A stretch of DNA of 64,000 nt from Demequina zhanjiangensis (GTDB taxonomy: Bacteria > Actinomycetota > Actinomycetes > Actinomycetales > Demequinaceae), in NCBI RefSeq assembly GCF_030418315.1, contig NZ_JAUHPV010000005.1, positions 186,001 to 250,000 on the forward strand. Direction: 5' to 3'. How positions within the stretch are numbered: position 1 is the stretch's first letter; every line of letters begins with the position of its first letter. Below are positions 63,494 to 64,000 of the stretch, piece by piece. The notes under the pieces were generated by a model that did not search any database, was not told the origin of the DNA, and was given only the letters and a program-made list of their open reading frames with translations. A program made the translations under genes and the position numbers.

Positions 63494-64000
63494 ATGTTCT
63501 CCAAGGTGCTTGTCGCCAATCGAGCCGAGATCGCCGTGCGCGCCTTCCGCGCCGCCTATGAGCTCGGCTCCAGCTTCGTCGCAGTGTTCCCGCACGAGGA
63601 TCGGATGTCGGAACACCGCCTGAAGGCCGACGAGGCGTACCAGATCGGCACACCGGGAGAGCCTGTGAAGGCCTACCTGGACATCGACGAGATCCTGCGG
63701 GTCGCGAAGCACTCGGGCTCCGACGCGATCTACCCGGGCTACGGCTTCCTTTCGGAGAACGTCGAGTTCGCCCGCCGGGTGCGCGAGGCCGGTCTCACCT
63801 TCATCGGCCCGCCGCCCGAGGTGCTGGAGAAGGCCGGCGACAAGGTCGCGGCCCTCAAGGCTGCGCGCGAGGCAGGCGTGCCTGTCCTCCGTTCCTCGGA
63901 GCCCTCGAAGGACACCGAATGGCTCGTGGAGGAGGCCGACAAGATCGGCTTCCCGATCTTCGTCAAGGCCGTCGCCGGCGGTGGCGGCCGCGGCATGCGG
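63494..64000 (+). CDS. pyc: pyruvate carboxylase, N-terminal part (3' end outside window)
   Basis: The first 169 codons of a biotin-dependent carboxylase, open to the window edge. MFSKVLVANRAEIAVRAFRA, AVFPHEDRMSEHRLKADEAY and GYGFLSEN match actinobacterial pyruvate carboxylases rather than acyl-CoA carboxylase subunits. The ATP-grasp glycine loop GGGGRGMR lies at the edge. It carboxylates pyruvate to oxaloacetate. The nearly invariant ANRGEIA motif reads ANRAEIA, with Ala for Gly, a possible variant. AAGGGA is ahead of the ATG. Confidence 0.9.
   Translation, partial: MFSKVLVANRAEIAVRAFRAAYELGSSFVAVFPHEDRMSEHRLKADEAYQIGTPGEPVKAYLDIDEILRVAKHSGSDAIYPGYGFLSENVEFARRVREAGLTFIGPPPEVLEKAGDKVAALKAAREAGVPVLRSSEPSKDTEWLVEEADKIGFPIFVKAVAGGGGRGMR

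Overview
The window is a 64 kb stretch of very GC-rich chromosome from an actinobacterium. The sequence shows this through G/C-ending codons, tightly packed genes joined by ATGA/GTGA overlaps, hairpin terminators without U-tracts, and TANNNT hexamers 6-8 nt ahead of many start codons (a leaderless-mRNA pattern). Actinobacterial markers are a GarA/OdhI-type FHA protein beside two MerR regulators, a FabG4/HtdX/FadA2-type lipid cluster, pyruvate carboxylase and NrdR-like boxes. A Micrococcales-type genome (Demequina, Cellulomonas or Microbacteriaceae relatives) is my inference. I see no tRNA, rRNA, CRISPR array, insertion sequence or phage genes, and no gene-free stretch over 300 bases.

Region 1 (1-11.2 kb) is central metabolism and redox: the 3' part of malate synthase A, a Pr6Pr-like membrane protein, an HxlR/QorR-type regulator facing an NmrA-type quinone reductase, a DCC thiol-disulfide protein, pyruvate phosphate dikinase, a class 1 dihydroorotate dehydrogenase-family enzyme, and anaerobic ribonucleotide reductase nrdD-nrdG behind a likely pair of NrdR boxes.

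Region 2 (11.2-21.0 kb) is lipid/steroid oxidation: a ketosteroid-dehydrogenase-like flavoprotein with a perfect operator-like dyad, an acyl-CoA synthetase, a thiolase-FabG4-HtdX operon, and a divergent TetR plus acyl-CoA oxidase. Glutathione peroxidase and an MFS exporter follow.

Region 3 (23.0-34.2 kb) is the most striking unit. It is one operon of eleven genes: a complete LIV/HAAT-type ABC importer (lipoprotein, two ATPases, two permeases), acyl-CoA synthetase, TetR, 3-hydroxybutyrate dehydrogenase, alpha/beta hydrolase, both subunits of a 3-oxoacid CoA-transferase and acetyl-CoA acetyltransferase. It reads as uptake of a hydroxy- or keto-acid (3-hydroxybutyrate, its oligomers or a relative) and conversion to acetyl-CoA. 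Directly after it come a YitT membrane protein and 2,2-dialkylglycine decarboxylase.

Region 4 (36-48.5 kb) is mixed: a NUDIX-NYN fusion, pyruvate:quinone oxidoreductase PoxB, a membrane-anchored VOC protein, an F420-reductase-like protein divergent from a MarR with twin operators and a Cys-rich tail, a TetR/YhgE-Pip/degenerate ABC-ATPase operon, a carboxylesterase, a HAD phosphatase, and a CPVC-motif membrane protein under a CsoR-type palindrome.

Region 5 (47.8-53.3 kb) is a minus-strand run of SDR, TetR, an SCP2-like protein, a GSAM-like aminotransferase, MFS and a second TetR: a small pathway of unknown product. Region 6 (53.4-64 kb) has OsmC, LysR/PutA, a flavin monooxygenase with MarR, a methyltransferase, then the conserved PgsA-GarA-MerR-MerR locus and the start of pyruvate carboxylase.
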